Shown piece by piece: positions 27,281-37,227 of a stretch of DNA of 64,000 bases. The notes under the pieces are model-generated. The model saw only the letters and a program-made list of their open reading frames with translations. It made no database searches and had not been told where the DNA came from. Origin of the DNA: Thiomicrorhabdus sediminis (lineage in GTDB: Bacteria; Pseudomonadota; Gammaproteobacteria; Thiomicrospirales; Thiomicrospiraceae); the NCBI RefSeq assembly GCF_005885815.1, contig NZ_CP040602.1, positions 1,565,630 to 1,629,629 on the forward strand. Reading direction: 5' to 3'. The number at the start of each line of letters is the position of its first letter. Positions within the stretch are counted from its first letter, which is position 1. The translations under genes were made by a program, and so were the position numbers.

Positions 27281-28060
27281 TTAACCTCCTGTCAAACGTA
27301 ACTGGGTGAGCATGTCCACTGTACGGTGCACCAGCTCTTGTAAATGCGGCAACATCAATGGTGTGGTTAAGGACAGCATTATCAAACCGGAGAGCAATGT
27401 CACCGGGAAACCGACCGCAAAAATATTTAAGGCCGGTGCCGCACGTGTGACCACACCGAAAGAAACGTTGATCAACAACAAAGCGGTAATCGCCGGCAAG
27501 GCAATTAATACTCCGGCAGAGAACATATAGCCACCAAACTCAACCAATAGACGAATGCTGTCTGTTGTTAGGAAGTTAATTCCCACCGGCAGATATTCAA
27601 AACTGTCGACAACGGCCTGAATAAGCACCAAATGACCGTTTAATGCCAGAAATAACAAGGTGGCGATAATGGTGAAGTATTGCGACACGATAGGTGCTTG
27701 CGAGCCACTGCCCGGATCAACCATCGAGGCGAAAGCCAACCCCATCCCCATGGCGATCAACTGTCCCGCCATCACAAACGCCTGGAAAACGATAATAAAC
27801 GCCAAGCCCATCGTTAATCCGATTAAAACCTGTTGCAGGATATATAACACCCCCATCCAGGTAAAAGGATCGACCGCAGGAGGCAGATCAAGTGTCGGTG
27901 CGATGACAATGGTTAAAAACAACGTAAAAATCACACGGGTACGCACCGGGACGGCGCGAATACCAAAGATTGGCACAATCGATAACATGGCACCGATACG
28001 CACAAAAGGATAGAAATAGAGTCCCAGTAATTGTAAAAATTCGGGATAGCTAAAGCTCAT
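27281..28060 (-). CDS. fliR: FliR, flagellar export core protein
   Basis: FliR is part of the FliPQR channel of the flagellar export apparatus. The 259-residue integral membrane protein has about six hydrophobic segments and conserved stretches PVRTRVIFTLFLTIVIAP and FGVVTRAAPALNIFAVGFP. The start ATG at 28060 is 3 bp after fliQ and flhB begins 3 bp after its stop, a tight export operon. Confidence 0.96.
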   Translation of the reverse strand: MSFSYPEFLQLLGLYFYPFVRIGAMLSIVPIFGIRAVPVRTRVIFTLFLTIVIAPTLDLPPAVDPFTWMGVLYILQQVLIGLTMGLAFIIVFQAFVMAGQLIAMGMGLAFASMVDPGSGSQAPIVSQYFTIIATLLFLALNGHLVLIQAVVDSFEYLPVGINFLTTDSIRLLVEFGGYMFSAGVLIALPAITALLLINVSFGVVTRAAPALNIFAVGFPVTLLSGLIMLSLTTPLMLPHLQELVHRTVDMLTQLRLTGG

Positions 28061-28063
28061 AAC

Positions 28064-28333
28064 TTAGCCTATCATGGCAGGGATATTCTGATAGAGCTCT
28101 TGCGTAAACGAAATTAACAAAGTCAGCATCCAAGGGCCTGCTATTACCAAAGCTATGCCGACAATGGCCAGCTTTGGAATAAAACTCAATGTCATTTCGT
28201 TAATCTGTGTGGCCGCCTGAAACATACCGACCAATAAACCTACCAGCAGCGCGGGAACCAGCAACGGTGCTGCCAGCATTGCGGTCACCTCGAGCATTCT
28301 TTGTCCAATTGTCAGTACCAACTCCTGTTGCAT
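28064..28333 (-). CDS. fliQ: FliQ, flagellar export core protein
   Basis: This is a small 89-residue two-helix membrane protein of the export channel. It contains the conserved VPALLVGLLVGMFQAATQIN and EMTLSFIPKL. Its ATG overlaps the fliP stop as TGATG, giving translational coupling. The gene and order fliP-fliQ-fliR are fully typical. Confidence 0.96.
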   Translation of the reverse strand: MQQELVLTIGQRMLEVTAMLAAPLLVPALLVGLLVGMFQAATQINEMTLSFIPKLAIVGIALVIAGPWMLTLLISFTQELYQNIPAMIG

Positions 28334-29085
28334 CAGACACCTCCGGGAACAACGAAACTGTTGGCAAGGGTTCCAACCACCAAGGCCCAGCCATCAATCA
28401 AAACAAACAGCATTAATTTAAATGGTAGCGAAATAATCATCGGCGATAGCATCATCATACCCATCGACATCAACAGACTGGCTACCACCAGATCGATAAT
28501 CAAAAAAGGGATAAATATCATAAAACCGATCTGAAAAGCGGTTTTCAATTCACTGGTCATAAACGCCGGCACCAAGACTTTGAATGGCACGCTTTCCGGT
28601 TCGGTCAAGGTAATACCGGCCATTTCCGCAAACATCCCCAAATCATCTTCTCGGGTTTGCTGCAACATAAACTGATGCATGGGTTTAGACCCCAATTCCA
28701 AGGCTTCTTTAAACTGGATTTGCTCATCCAGATAGGGAGAGATAGCCTGCGTGTAAACTTTATCAAGAACCGGCGCCATAATAAACATCGTCAAAAACAG
28801 TGCTAGACCGACCAAGACCTGATTTGATGGCGTCTGCATCGTACCCAAAGCCTGACGCAACAAAGCCAGCACAATAACGATACGTAAAAAAGATGTGGTC
28901 GCTATCAATACCGCTGGCAACAGCGTTAAGCCAGTCATTAAGAGCAGAATTTGAATGGTCAGACTGTAGTCTTGATTACCTGTTGCATCGGTTTCTACAG
29001 TAAAAGCGGGAATACCCGGCATGGCCCAGCTGAGAATGGGAAATAGAGATAGACTAAGAAAAAACGAAAATTTAATTATCTTCAC
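28333..29085 (-). CDS. fliP: FliP, flagellar export core protein
   Basis: FliP forms the main helical ring of the export channel. The 250-residue protein has a cleavable signal ([20 protein letters not shown]), then four membrane segments, with the family motifs [20 protein letters not shown] and [20 protein letters not shown]. The start is GTG at 29085, overlapping the 3' end of fliO by 14 nt. Confidence 0.96.
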   Translation of the reverse strand: MKIIKFSFFLSLSLFPILSWAMPGIPAFTVETDATGNQDYSLTIQILLLMTGLTLLPAVLIATTSFLRIVIVLALLRQALGTMQTPSNQVLVGLALFLTMFIMAPVLDKVYTQAISPYLDEQIQFKEALELGSKPMHQFMLQQTREDDLGMFAEMAGITLTEPESVPFKVLVPAFMTSELKTAFQIGFMIFIPFLIIDLVVASLLMSMGMMMLSPMIISLPFKLMLFVLIDGWALVVGTLANSFVVPGGV

Positions 29086-29530
29086 GTTGATTTTGACTAT
29101 CCTTGCGCTTTGTTAATGCCTCTTGCAAACGCTTGGCAAACGGGCTGCCTAACGCGACGTTGGTTTCATTATCCTTTACTTCAACCGGTTCTTCAAGCTG
29201 ATGCAGCGTGCTGATTCGACTACTGGTTACGCCAACAACAATTTGTTCCTTGCCAACCTGAATCAGCATAATGCGCTCACGCTGTCCGACAGATAAGGCG
29301 CCCAGCACCTTCATATTGCCTTGCGCCACGCCAGGGAAGCGTCCATAACGACGGAGTAACCAGGCGGAGATAAAAATAATCAGTAAGACAAGTAGCAGGG
29401 AAATCATAATCTGACCGAAATACTCGCTCGGCTGAGCTACCTTTTCGCCGACCTGTACGCTTTCAGCCCAGACCTGGGGTGAGGCCAAGATCATCAGCGG
29501 CAGAAATATCAAAGTCAGAACTTTTTTCAT
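29072..29530 (-). CDS. fliO: FliO, flagellar export accessory protein
   Basis: FliO assists FliP assembly. The 152-residue protein has a signal-like N-terminus ending near AESVQ, a single membrane segment ([20 protein letters not shown]) and the FliO domain with [19 protein letters not shown]. The C-terminal tail is polar. It lies between fliN and fliP in the usual order and overlaps fliP. Confidence 0.93.
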   Translation of the reverse strand: MKKVLTLIFLPLMILASPQVWAESVQVGEKVAQPSEYFGQIMISLLLVLLIIFISAWLLRRYGRFPGVAQGNMKVLGALSVGQRERIMLIQVGKEQIVVGVTSSRISTLHQLEEPVEVKDNETNVALGSPFAKRLQEALTKRKDSQNQREDN

Positions 29531-29576
29531 CGTGTTTATCTATTCAATTATGAATTACTTATTAAACGGTCGGTGA

Positions 29577-30023
29577 TTAACGAAGTTTTTTGATGCGTTC
29601 TTGAGGGCTTACAACATCCGTTAGACGCACACCGAACTTATCATTGATAACCACGACCTCACCATGAGCAATCAAGGTTCCATTGACCAACAGATCAAGC
29701 GGCTCACCGGCTAAACGATCCATCTCAATAACCGACCCCTGAGTATAAGACAATAGGTTACGGATAGATACCTTAGCTCGCCCAATCTCCAACTGCAAGG
29801 TCACGGGGATATCCATTAAAACATCCAAGTCTACCTTACTTTTACTGCCGCCACCTTCACCGGTTAGCTCATCAAAAGCCGCCGAGCTGACATCCTCGCT
29901 GCCCATTTGTGCTGATAAGTCACCCCAGTCGACTTCTTGAGTGTCGGGTTCGGGTATATCCGCGGCATCAGCCTGCTCAGCCAATGCATCACCCCATGCA
30001 TCTAGATCATCGGATTCACTCAT
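29577..30023 (-). CDS. fliN: FliN, C-ring switch protein
   Basis: FliN forms the base of the switch complex. I place the start at the ATG at 30023 (148 residues, MSESDDLDAWGDALAEQ) because AAGGAG lies at proper distance; a Met six codons earlier would put that site inside the gene. An acidic N-terminal half precedes the SpoA domain: DIPVTLQLEIGRAKVSIRNL, GEPLDLLVNGTLIAHGEVVV, and ERIKKLR at the end. It overlaps fliM by 8 nt. Confidence 0.96.
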   Translation of the reverse strand: MSESDDLDAWGDALAEQADAADIPEPDTQEVDWGDLSAQMGSEDVSSAAFDELTGEGGGSKSKVDLDVLMDIPVTLQLEIGRAKVSIRNLLSYTQGSVIEMDRLAGEPLDLLVNGTLIAHGEVVVINDKFGVRLTDVVSPQERIKKLR

Positions 30024-31035
30024 CAAACCACTCCTTAACATTCTCTACGGTTTTTTCTTGATAAGCCGGGTGGTGAAGAATCTTCTCAACCTGCACCGCT
30101 TTCTTATCGTTACTTTGGCCTAACTTACCATGCATAATGGCAATTTCTTCGGCTCTAATTGTGACGGACTTAGGCATTTCAAACGGAATAATATCGCCTT
30201 TCTGCATTTTCATCAGATCACTGACATTCATATGCAAATCAACCAAATTCGCACTTAAGTTGATTTCAATGTTTTTCGCTTCCTCTTTCAGGGTGCGTGA
30301 CCAACGGTTATCACTTTCACCCTGAAGGTTTTGCATACCCTCTTCAAGCTTGTCACGAACGGGTTCAAGCATTGAATAAGGCATAACAATATCGACGCGC
30401 CCCTCAACCCCTTCAAAACGAACATTGATAGGACTGACGACAATCATATCTGTAGGGTCGACAATACCAGCAAACTTTGGATTCATCTCCGAGTGCATAT
30501 ACTCGATTTCAATATCCATTACCGGCCCCCAGGCCTTGCGCATATTCTCAGAAGTAATATCCAAAATACTTCTGACCATACTCATTTCGACCGGGGTATA
30601 TTCACGCCCTTCAATCTTAAACGGCAGTAAACCTGTACCACCAAAATAGATATCTACGGCGGTAAATATCAATTTTGAATCCAATGTGAATAGTGAAACC
30701 CCGTTCAACGGATCAATACGATAGATATTCAAACTGGTCGGAACAAACAGGTTGCGAAGATAATCAATCATCTTAATGATTTTAACTTCGCCGGCTGTCA
30801 CTTCGACACTGGCCATAATCATTTCATTGAAATGACGCTGGAAGCCACGAGCAAAACGTTCATTGATAATATCCAAAGCCGGCAAGCGACCACGAACAAT
30901 TCGCTCCTGATTGGTAAAGTCATAGACTTTGGCACCTTGACCACCGGCTAGATCATCGTCCTCGGTATCAATATCACCGCCGCCCATCCCTTTTAAAAGG
31001 GCATCGACTTCATCTTGGCTTAAAATATCATCCAT
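30016..31035 (-). CDS. fliM: FliM, C-ring switch protein that binds CheY-P
   Basis: FliM receives CheY-P and changes rotor direction. The 339-residue protein starts MDDILSQDEVDALLKGM, the conserved CheY-P-binding peptide, followed by the middle CheC-like domain (GGxG motif region YFGGTGLLPFKIEGREYTP) and a C-terminal SpoA domain with MQKGDIIPFEMP. It lies 9 bp after fliL and overlaps fliN. The CheY-like acidic peptide logic is echoed in the CheA linker. Confidence 0.97.
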   Translation of the reverse strand: MDDILSQDEVDALLKGMGGGDIDTEDDDLAGGQGAKVYDFTNQERIVRGRLPALDIINERFARGFQRHFNEMIMASVEVTAGEVKIIKMIDYLRNLFVPTSLNIYRIDPLNGVSLFTLDSKLIFTAVDIYFGGTGLLPFKIEGREYTPVEMSMVRSILDITSENMRKAWGPVMDIEIEYMHSEMNPKFAGIVDPTDMIVVSPINVRFEGVEGRVDIVMPYSMLEPVRDKLEEGMQNLQGESDNRWSRTLKEEAKNIEINLSANLVDLHMNVSDLMKMQKGDIIPFEMPKSVTIRAEEIAIMHGKLGQSNDKKAVQVEKILHHPAYQEKTVENVKEWFDE

Positions 31036-31044
31036 GCATAAACC

Positions 31045-31635
31045 TTATTGCATTACGAAACGCGTCATATAAACGTCTTCGATCAAATCTGGGTAAATAT
31101 TGTGCTTTTCAAGCACACTGCGTGTCACCTTGAGAATCTCCGCACGCAAAGCATCAGGACCGTCCGGTTTAATCAAGTCGTTATAGTGCTGGTTGCGCAA
31201 TAAACGCTCAATATCGTTTTTCAAAATCGGACGCAGGTACTCCATATCCCCGCCATCGCCGACCAGCTGAGAATAATAGGACATAAACTTCAAATCGACC
31301 GCTAAAAACTTAGCCTGTCCATCACCATTAAAGTTCACCACAAATTTATCCATGGTGAAATAACTTGGCGGCGATTCCGGAGCCGGTGGTTCAAACTGTT
31401 TGTATTTAGGCGAATAAGTTTTCGCCTTGTTATTTGCATCGGCTTCATCACCATGCTCGGCCGAGCCATGCATTTCGGCATTAGCGCCATTGGCGTTAGC
31501 AGACTTGTCACCGCCGGTAAGCAGCATTACAGCCAGTACGGCAACCCCCACCAGCAAAAGAATGACAACTACCAATAGAGCAATAATTAAGCCTTTACCG
31601 CCTTTCTTTTTTTCTTCTGTTTCTTCTTCAGCCAT
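31045..31635 (-). CDS. fliL: FliL, stator-associated membrane protein
   Basis: FliL stabilises the stator around the basal body. The 196-residue single-pass protein has a charged N-terminus rich in E and K, a membrane helix (about residues 15-40), a low-complexity Asn/Ala/Glu linker and the C-terminal FliL domain with FVVNFNGDGQAKFLAVDLKF and ILKVTRSVLEKHNIYP. It is 18 bp after motB, so stator and FliL genes are adjacent here. Confidence 0.93.
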   Translation of the reverse strand: MAEEETEEKKKGGKGLIIALLVVVILLLVGVAVLAVMLLTGGDKSANANGANAEMHGSAEHGDEADANNKAKTYSPKYKQFEPPAPESPPSYFTMDKFVVNFNGDGQAKFLAVDLKFMSYYSQLVGDGGDMEYLRPILKNDIERLLRNQHYNDLIKPDGPDALRAEILKVTRSVLEKHNIYPDLIEDVYMTRFVMQ

Positions 31636-31653
31636 AACCTTCCTTTCCCTCTA

Positions 31654-32547
31654 TCACTGAATATTAGCTTGTGTTCCTAATCTCATCTGCTGTTCCAAGT
31701 CTTGCGCACTTTCAACATTATTTAAACTGTTCAAACGCTGTTCAGCCTCTTTATTGAGCACGACAATACTGATACGACGATTGCGCGGATTATAAGGATT
31801 CTCCTTATCAAACGGCACTGTATCGGCCATTCCCACCGCTTGCGCAATTCGTTCTATCTTGACTCCACCCTCTAAAAGCAATCTTCTTGCCGCATTGGCT
31901 CGGTCTGCCGATAGCTCCCAGTTAGTATACTCAGAATTACTGTGATATCCAGATGAGTCCGTATGCCCGGCAATACTTATTTTATTATTAGTCGTCGCCA
32001 GCACCTTACCCACTTCTCGCAATAAGTCCATCGCATATGCTTTTGGAATATCGACTCCGGAACCAAACATCGGCCGCTTACGATCATCGAGGATCTGCAC
32101 CTGCAATCCATTTGGCGTGACATCGATCTTTAGCTGTTCTTTTAATTGATTTAAGGAAGCGCTTTGCTCGATTTTCTCTTCCAGCTTCTGCTTCATCAAC
32201 TCCATCTGCTGAGTCTCTTCGGCTTTACCATTGCTGTCTTTTTCACCGCCCTCACCTTGCGGCGAGTCCTTAAAACCTCCCATGTCTATCATCGCATCGG
32301 AAGTTCGTCCGGCTTCATTGGATTCAATCAACACTTGCGGAGAAGCTTCAATCACGGTCGGATCACGAAAATATTCCGCCATCGCCTTCATTTCTTCGTC
32401 ATTGGTTCCACCCAAAATCCATAGCATCAGGAAAAACGCCATCGCCGCCGTCATAAAATCGGCAAAGGCAATTTTCCAAGCACCACCGTGAGCGACATGA
32501 GGGCACTTGTTGAGGCGCTTAATGATTATGGATTGATCGTCACTCAT
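31654..32547 (-). CDS. motB: MotB, stator protein with peptidoglycan-binding domain
   Basis: MotB pairs with MotA in the proton-driven stator. The ATG at 32547 (297 residues, MSDDQSIIIKRL) follows AGG at good spacing; a TTG two codons earlier is less likely. The single membrane helix has the proton-binding Asp30 in AFADFMTAAMAFFLMLWIL. The C-terminal OmpA-like domain has ISIAGHTDSSGYHSN and ELSADRANAARRLL. It is 40 bp after motA. The Asp and the absence of polar sodium-type residues suggest H+ rather than Na+, which is inference. Confidence 0.96.
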   Translation of the reverse strand: MSDDQSIIIKRLNKCPHVAHGGAWKIAFADFMTAAMAFFLMLWILGGTNDEEMKAMAEYFRDPTVIEASPQVLIESNEAGRTSDAMIDMGGFKDSPQGEGGEKDSNGKAEETQQMELMKQKLEEKIEQSASLNQLKEQLKIDVTPNGLQVQILDDRKRPMFGSGVDIPKAYAMDLLREVGKVLATTNNKISIAGHTDSSGYHSNSEYTNWELSADRANAARRLLLEGGVKIERIAQAVGMADTVPFDKENPYNPRNRRISIVVLNKEAEQRLNSLNNVESAQDLEQQMRLGTQANIQ

Positions 32548-32587
32548 AGACAAAGCCTAGGGTTAAGTTTCTATACTACTAAAATGT

Positions 32588-33439
32588 TTATTTTTGCGTC
32601 TGCAGAAATTCATCTACTTCCATAAAGCTTGGACGTTCATTCCCAGGTATGGCCTTACGCCCAAACTCTACCGCAATTTGTGGTGCATAACCATTTAGGT
32701 TGGCCATCAAACAAGTTTTAATGACATTGTAAAACGCGCCTTCCATTTCCGCTCGGTTAGCCAATTCCGATGAAATCGGTGCAACCACACCATAAGCCAC
32801 CAAAATACCCAAGAAAGTACCAATCAAGGCCACCGACATATGATGGGCGATTTCCATTGGCCCGGCATCCAGATAACTCATGGTAATAACGATACCCAAT
32901 ACCGCCGCCACGATACCGAAAGCAGGCAGAGCTTCTGCCACTTTACCCACCGCCGCACTTGGCATTAATGCCTCATGGTGATGAGTGTCCATTTCCAAGA
33001 TCATCAGATCTTCAAGCTGATAAGGGTTACTCGCGCCACTGATCATTAAACGCAGATAGTCACAAATAAAATCCACCGCATGATGGTCTGCAACCACCTT
33101 TGGCGCACTATTGAACAATTCACTGGAATGAGGCTCTTCCACATCACTTTCAATTGACATCAGACCTTCACGACGCGCCTTGTTGAAAATTTTAAACATC
33201 AAGCCTAGCAGCTCCATAAAAAGCTCTTTATTGACATGATGCGGTTTCGCCAAACCAAAGCCCTTGGAGAATCCGGCTTTAACAACCCAACCTGGGTTGG
33301 CGATAACATAAGCACCTAAAGCCCCACCACAAATAATAAGTACTTCAAGCGGCTGAATCAAAATACCGAAAGAACCGTGCGGCAAATAACCACCCAGCAA
33401 ACTACCGAATACAATGACCGTACCGAGTATTGCCTTCAT
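32588..33439 (-). CDS. motA: MotA, stator proton-channel protein
   Basis: MotA has four membrane helices and drives rotor torque. The 283-residue protein contains the conserved cytoplasmic segment with charged residues (KIFNKARREGLMSIESDVEEP) and the channel helices PAFGIVAAVLGIVITM and VALIGTFLGILVAYG. AGGACA precedes the ATG. Its length and motifs match the E. coli/LafT-type branch. Being inside the fliK-fliL interval is unusual for the Vibrio/Pseudomonas cluster order. Confidence 0.96.
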   Translation of the reverse strand: MKAILGTVIVFGSLLGGYLPHGSFGILIQPLEVLIICGGALGAYVIANPGWVVKAGFSKGFGLAKPHHVNKELFMELLGLMFKIFNKARREGLMSIESDVEEPHSSELFNSAPKVVADHHAVDFICDYLRLMISGASNPYQLEDLMILEMDTHHHEALMPSAAVGKVAEALPAFGIVAAVLGIVITMSYLDAGPMEIAHHMSVALIGTFLGILVAYGVVAPISSELANRAEMEGAFYNVIKTCLMANLNGYAPQIAVEFGRKAIPGNERPSFMEVDEFLQTQK

Positions 33440-33488
33440 TAAATCTGTCCTTTATGCTTTTTGTTCATCATTTTATTTTTTTAGCTTT

Positions 33489-34478
33489 TTAGCAACGCTC
33501 GACGAGAGCATTTAGCTCTTCTTGCGCAGATTTTAACTCAGAAAGGTCCGCAACCATACCGTTTAGTATGTCATTAACACGAGTTGCTTCATTTTTAGTT
33601 GTGCCGACACGACCCTGACCATGTTCCATAACCTTGACCGCATTTTGCGCACCCTGTTGTAATTCTTCAATAATTGACTGAATTTCAGTCGTCGCCTGCT
33701 GGGTTTTACCGGCAAGAATGCGCACTTCATCGGCGACTACGGCAAAACCACGCCCATGTTCACCGGCTCGCGCCGCTTCGATGGCCGCATTCAATGCCAA
33801 TAAATTTGTCTGCTCAGCAATATCACGAATCAACACGAGGACCGTACCGATATTATTACTGTCTTCTTCTAACTGTTTGATCACCGATGCGGCTTGAGTG
33901 ACTTCATCCGTCAAGCCGCTGACCTCATCGATGACCTTAATCGCTGAACTCATTCCGTTTGAGGAGTCCTGGCTTAAAAATGACAACCGCTCAGCCAATT
34001 TGGCCGCTAAGGCTTTTAGCTCTTCACTATTAAGACTGCTAACCGCAACCGGGGCTTCGATATTGTGAGCATTATTCAACTCCAGCTGAGCTTCATTCAA
34101 TTGCTCTTCAAGTTCGGCTACCTTTGCCTCTGCAGTTGAGGTCTCGATCATCTGTTTAACATGTTGCTGCTGAGCGAATTCAAGCACGGAATTAATCGCT
34201 TTAAGCAATTTCGGATCGGCTTGCTCGGTCGCAATCGGCGACTCAAGATCTTTATTTTCTATCAGCGTCTCCAACTGCCTGACCAATTCCGACTGATCAC
34301 AAACCGGTGATTTGTTACAAACCGTCAAATACACCAATGCCCCGGCAATTACTGCCGAAACAATCACCACCAACATCACAAATACTGCAGGTTGCATGCC
34401 CATCAATCCGTTTTCTGCCGCCAAGACTTCACCGGCAAACAATGAAAGAGCGGTGGTTAACAATACTTTAGCTTTCAT
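33489..34478 (-). CDS. Small methyl-accepting chemotaxis protein embedded in the flagellar operon
   Basis: The 329-residue receptor has a signal-like start ([20 protein letters not shown]), then a single membrane helix (about 30-53), a coiled-coil region and the conserved signalling tip [17 protein letters not shown] with [16 protein letters not shown]. There is no periplasmic sensor domain, and the cytoplasmic side is a coil with predicted methylation-helix features. It ends with the cysteine-containing tail NALVERC. TTAGGAGACA precedes the ATG. It lies 8 bp after fliK and 49 bp before motA. Its input signal is unknown. Confidence 0.9.
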   Translation of the reverse strand: MKAKVLLTTALSLFAGEVLAAENGLMGMQPAVFVMLVVIVSAVIAGALVYLTVCNKSPVCDQSELVRQLETLIENKDLESPIATEQADPKLLKAINSVLEFAQQQHVKQMIETSTAEAKVAELEEQLNEAQLELNNAHNIEAPVAVSSLNSEELKALAAKLAERLSFLSQDSSNGMSSAIKVIDEVSGLTDEVTQAASVIKQLEEDSNNIGTVLVLIRDIAEQTNLLALNAAIEAARAGEHGRGFAVVADEVRILAGKTQQATTEIQSIIEELQQGAQNAVKVMEHGQGRVGTTKNEATRVNDILNGMVADLSELKSAQEELNALVERC

Positions 34479-34486
34479 AATGTCTC

Positions 34487-36667
34487 CTAAGCGTAGTAGT
34501 CGACTAGGTTATCGGACTGGACTACTTGCATCTCATCATTGCCGATGTCGGCGTCGATATCTGAACCAGCCATAGCCCCACCAGAGCCCTGCTGATCTTC
34601 AGCATCGGCAAACGCCGACCCCGTATCATTGGAGGACTCTTCTTCACCAACCGTCACCGAGGCGACATCAATACCCGCCTGTTCGAGCATCTCTTTTAGT
34701 CTAGGCATCGCATTTTCCATTGCCTCACGGGTAGTCAGGTGTTGAGCATGCATAGTGACGTGCATCTGCTGGTCTTTGCCAAGCTGCAACTTCACCTGAA
34801 CAGGCCCTAAGTGTTCGGGATTCAAGGTGATTTTTGCCTGCTGTAGATTATTATTTGCCATAAAGACAACGCGCTGACCTAAAGCCTGCCCCCACTGCGG
34901 GCTTCTTACCGGCACAGAGATCGACTGCAATCCGTTAGGCAACTGAGCTCTTCTCTCTAACGACCCTGTGTCGGTTGTAGCCAATAGCTCTTTATTGGCA
35001 TCAGCTCTAGCCAGCTCATCAGCATTTTTTACCGCTTGTTGCTGTTGCAAGGCAGTGCTTTTATTGCGCAGATTTTCTTGCACCTGAATCAATTGCTGTT
35101 GTGCTTGCCACTGCTGAGAAGACTGTTGCTGAGAGCTTTGCTGTTGCGACTGTCCATTTGAAGAGGCATTCTGCGAACCGTCCGCATGAGTATTCCCCCA
35201 AGCGGTTACGGTTTGGTTTGCTTGAGCCTGGCTAGCAGCCTGAGAGACACTATTTGCGGAAGGGCTGGCTGTAGCAGCTGGCGCTTGTGATGCCGAAGCA
35301 GCTTGGGTACTGGCTACGGCATGGTTCTGCTGCAGGCTTTTCGCCAATTCATTGACCGACTGCAATGGTTCGTCTTCTAATGAGGTATTTTTTACACTCT
35401 TATCTGAACTTGAGGTATCAACGGATACGGCTTCTTTTTCAATGACTGATTCAACCGTTGTTGACAAGGCGGCAAGAGAATCGTCTTGCGTTTCTAATGA
35501 CTCACTTTGCCCAATCTTAGCTATACCCTCCACTTCAGCGGCAAGCTTGTCCATATCAGAGCTTGGTTGAACGGAATTTTGTGCATCAGCTTCGACCACC
35601 TTATTCATGGCCTCAAGAGCATTATCCGACGAATCCTTTAACAGCGCATTGATGTCATTACCAAGCGATTCATCCAGCATAGCTGTATCGCCATTTTCGC
35701 CCTGCATCGGGTTTGTTAGAGTGTCCGCCTGTTCAGACGTTTGTGTCATTGCACGACCATATTGAGCCTGATAGGCATGCACTGCATCTGCAACAGAAAC
35801 ACGTGGCGTATCAGCATCAACAGGTTTACCATGCTGTTTGGCGATGTCTCGGATATATTGGCCTAAAGACTGAATCGCGTCTTTAACCTGATCATCACTA
35901 TGTTCTGCCGGCATAGCCACAGTCTCAAGCAACTCAGCCGCATCAGTAGCGTCTACGCCAAGCTCGTCAACACTGACCGTGGCAAGTTGCTGAATGACAT
36001 GATCTGATCGCATCGCTTCGGCTTTTTCATTAACGGACTTTGGATAAGATTTCACATCACTCGGATGTAATGCCTTGTGAACCAAATCTGATACTGAAAA
36101 CCCTAAATTCTTTTTAGCTGAATCTTGTGTTGTCGGCAGGGTTTGTGCTGATGCCAAGGATTCAATCAAATTGTTATCCAAAGCACTATTCAACTCATCT
36201 GCGGCAATATTTTCCTGCAATGGCGTTGCTAGCGATTGTGACATATAGTCATCAACCGAGGTGACCCCATAATCAGCCAAAACCTCATTTAAACCTTTTA
36301 CATCATTTAACCGAGCCAGATTCGTCACTGCATTTTGTGCCAACAAAACACCTTGAGGCACCTTATCAGACCCGGTTTCAGACATAAAATCCTTATAGGC
36401 CGCTACCAGATCATTCAGCGCATCAGCCCACTCTTGCTTGGAAACAGCTTGATTGCTGAAAGACTCCATATCCGATGTGAGCGACGATAAACCGCCACCT
36501 GCGCGCATTGCCGTTTGACCCGGCAAAAGGTCGGCAAATAACTTGGAAAACTTGGTCTGCTTATCGGCCAAAGACGACGGTAACAATTCACGGTTACTGG
36601 CTGTAGTGGCGTTAATCAGCCCTAAAACAGAGGTCTCTGATTGCGAATTTGTATTAGATGTAAGCAT
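34487..36667 (-). CDS. fliK: FliK, flagellar hook-length control protein
   Basis: FliK measures hook length and triggers the FlhB switch. At 726 residues it is long (E. coli 375). The first 580 residues are acidic and Ser/Thr/Gln-rich, with a very Gln/Ser-rich stretch near 500-560. The C-terminal Flg_hook domain has [19 protein letters not shown] and [19 protein letters not shown]. The extra length is all in the ruler region, consistent with a longer or differently folded hook ruler. It lies 75 bp after fliJ and 8 bp before the chemoreceptor. Confidence 0.95.
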   Translation of the reverse strand: MLTSNTNSQSETSVLGLINATTASNRELLPSSLADKQTKFSKLFADLLPGQTAMRAGGGLSSLTSDMESFSNQAVSKQEWADALNDLVAAYKDFMSETGSDKVPQGVLLAQNAVTNLARLNDVKGLNEVLADYGVTSVDDYMSQSLATPLQENIAADELNSALDNNLIESLASAQTLPTTQDSAKKNLGFSVSDLVHKALHPSDVKSYPKSVNEKAEAMRSDHVIQQLATVSVDELGVDATDAAELLETVAMPAEHSDDQVKDAIQSLGQYIRDIAKQHGKPVDADTPRVSVADAVHAYQAQYGRAMTQTSEQADTLTNPMQGENGDTAMLDESLGNDINALLKDSSDNALEAMNKVVEADAQNSVQPSSDMDKLAAEVEGIAKIGQSESLETQDDSLAALSTTVESVIEKEAVSVDTSSSDKSVKNTSLEDEPLQSVNELAKSLQQNHAVASTQAASASQAPAATASPSANSVSQAASQAQANQTVTAWGNTHADGSQNASSNGQSQQQSSQQQSSQQWQAQQQLIQVQENLRNKSTALQQQQAVKNADELARADANKELLATTDTGSLERRAQLPNGLQSISVPVRSPQWGQALGQRVVFMANNNLQQAKITLNPEHLGPVQVKLQLGKDQQMHVTMHAQHLTTREAMENAMPRLKEMLEQAGIDVASVTVGEEESSNDTGSAFADAEDQQGSGGAMAGSDIDADIGNDEMQVVQSDNLVDYYA

Positions 36668-36742
36668 AGCGTTGTCTCACTGTACAGATTAGTAATCAGG
36701 TGATAGCAATATACATGCCTACAATTTCAGAACAGCGGGAAA

Positions 36743-37192
36743 CTAACGGTCTTTTAGTTGATTTTGATAAAATTTTTGCGCACTCAACTCATCCATCAAT
36801 TTTTGCTCTTGACGATTTATACGTGCATTTTCCGCGTTTTCGATACGAGAATATAAAGCCTGCAGAGCTTTCAGGTTTGCGCGCTTTTCCTGCCAGGCTG
36901 ATTGTGCCATTTCAACCATTTTCTCGCTCTCCTCAACCTGTTGCTGTTGAGCGATAATCGCATGGTTTAATTTATCGGAAAAAGCGGAACGACTTTGCAA
37001 CTGAATCGCAGGAATGGCGCCCATACTGATAGGCTGCTGCGCATAATCGGCTTGATAATCAAGCAATGAGTTCACCTGACCCTGCTCTGTGGCCAGCTTG
37101 TTTTGCATATAATGAAAAGTTTGCCCAGCCTTATCCAACTCCATCTCGGCAAGCTCTATCAACTTATGAAGACGCTGTAATCGATTTGGCAT
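36743..37192 (-). CDS. fliJ: FliJ, flagellar export ATPase stalk protein
   Basis: FliJ couples FliI to the export gate. The 149-residue protein is almost entirely coiled coil, from RLQRLHKLIELAEMELDKAG through LDRQEQKLMDEL-like heptads near the C-terminus. The start ATG at 37192 is 35 bp after fliI. Position, size and helical composition support the call, since FliJ sequences are poorly conserved. Confidence 0.88.
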   Translation of the reverse strand: MPNRLQRLHKLIELAEMELDKAGQTFHYMQNKLATEQGQVNSLLDYQADYAQQPISMGAIPAIQLQSRSAFSDKLNHAIIAQQQQVEESEKMVEMAQSAWQEKRANLKALQALYSRIENAENARINRQEQKLMDELSAQKFYQNQLKDR

Positions 37193-37227
37193 AATTAAGA
37201 CCTAGCACATAATAGAAAAGCGGATCG

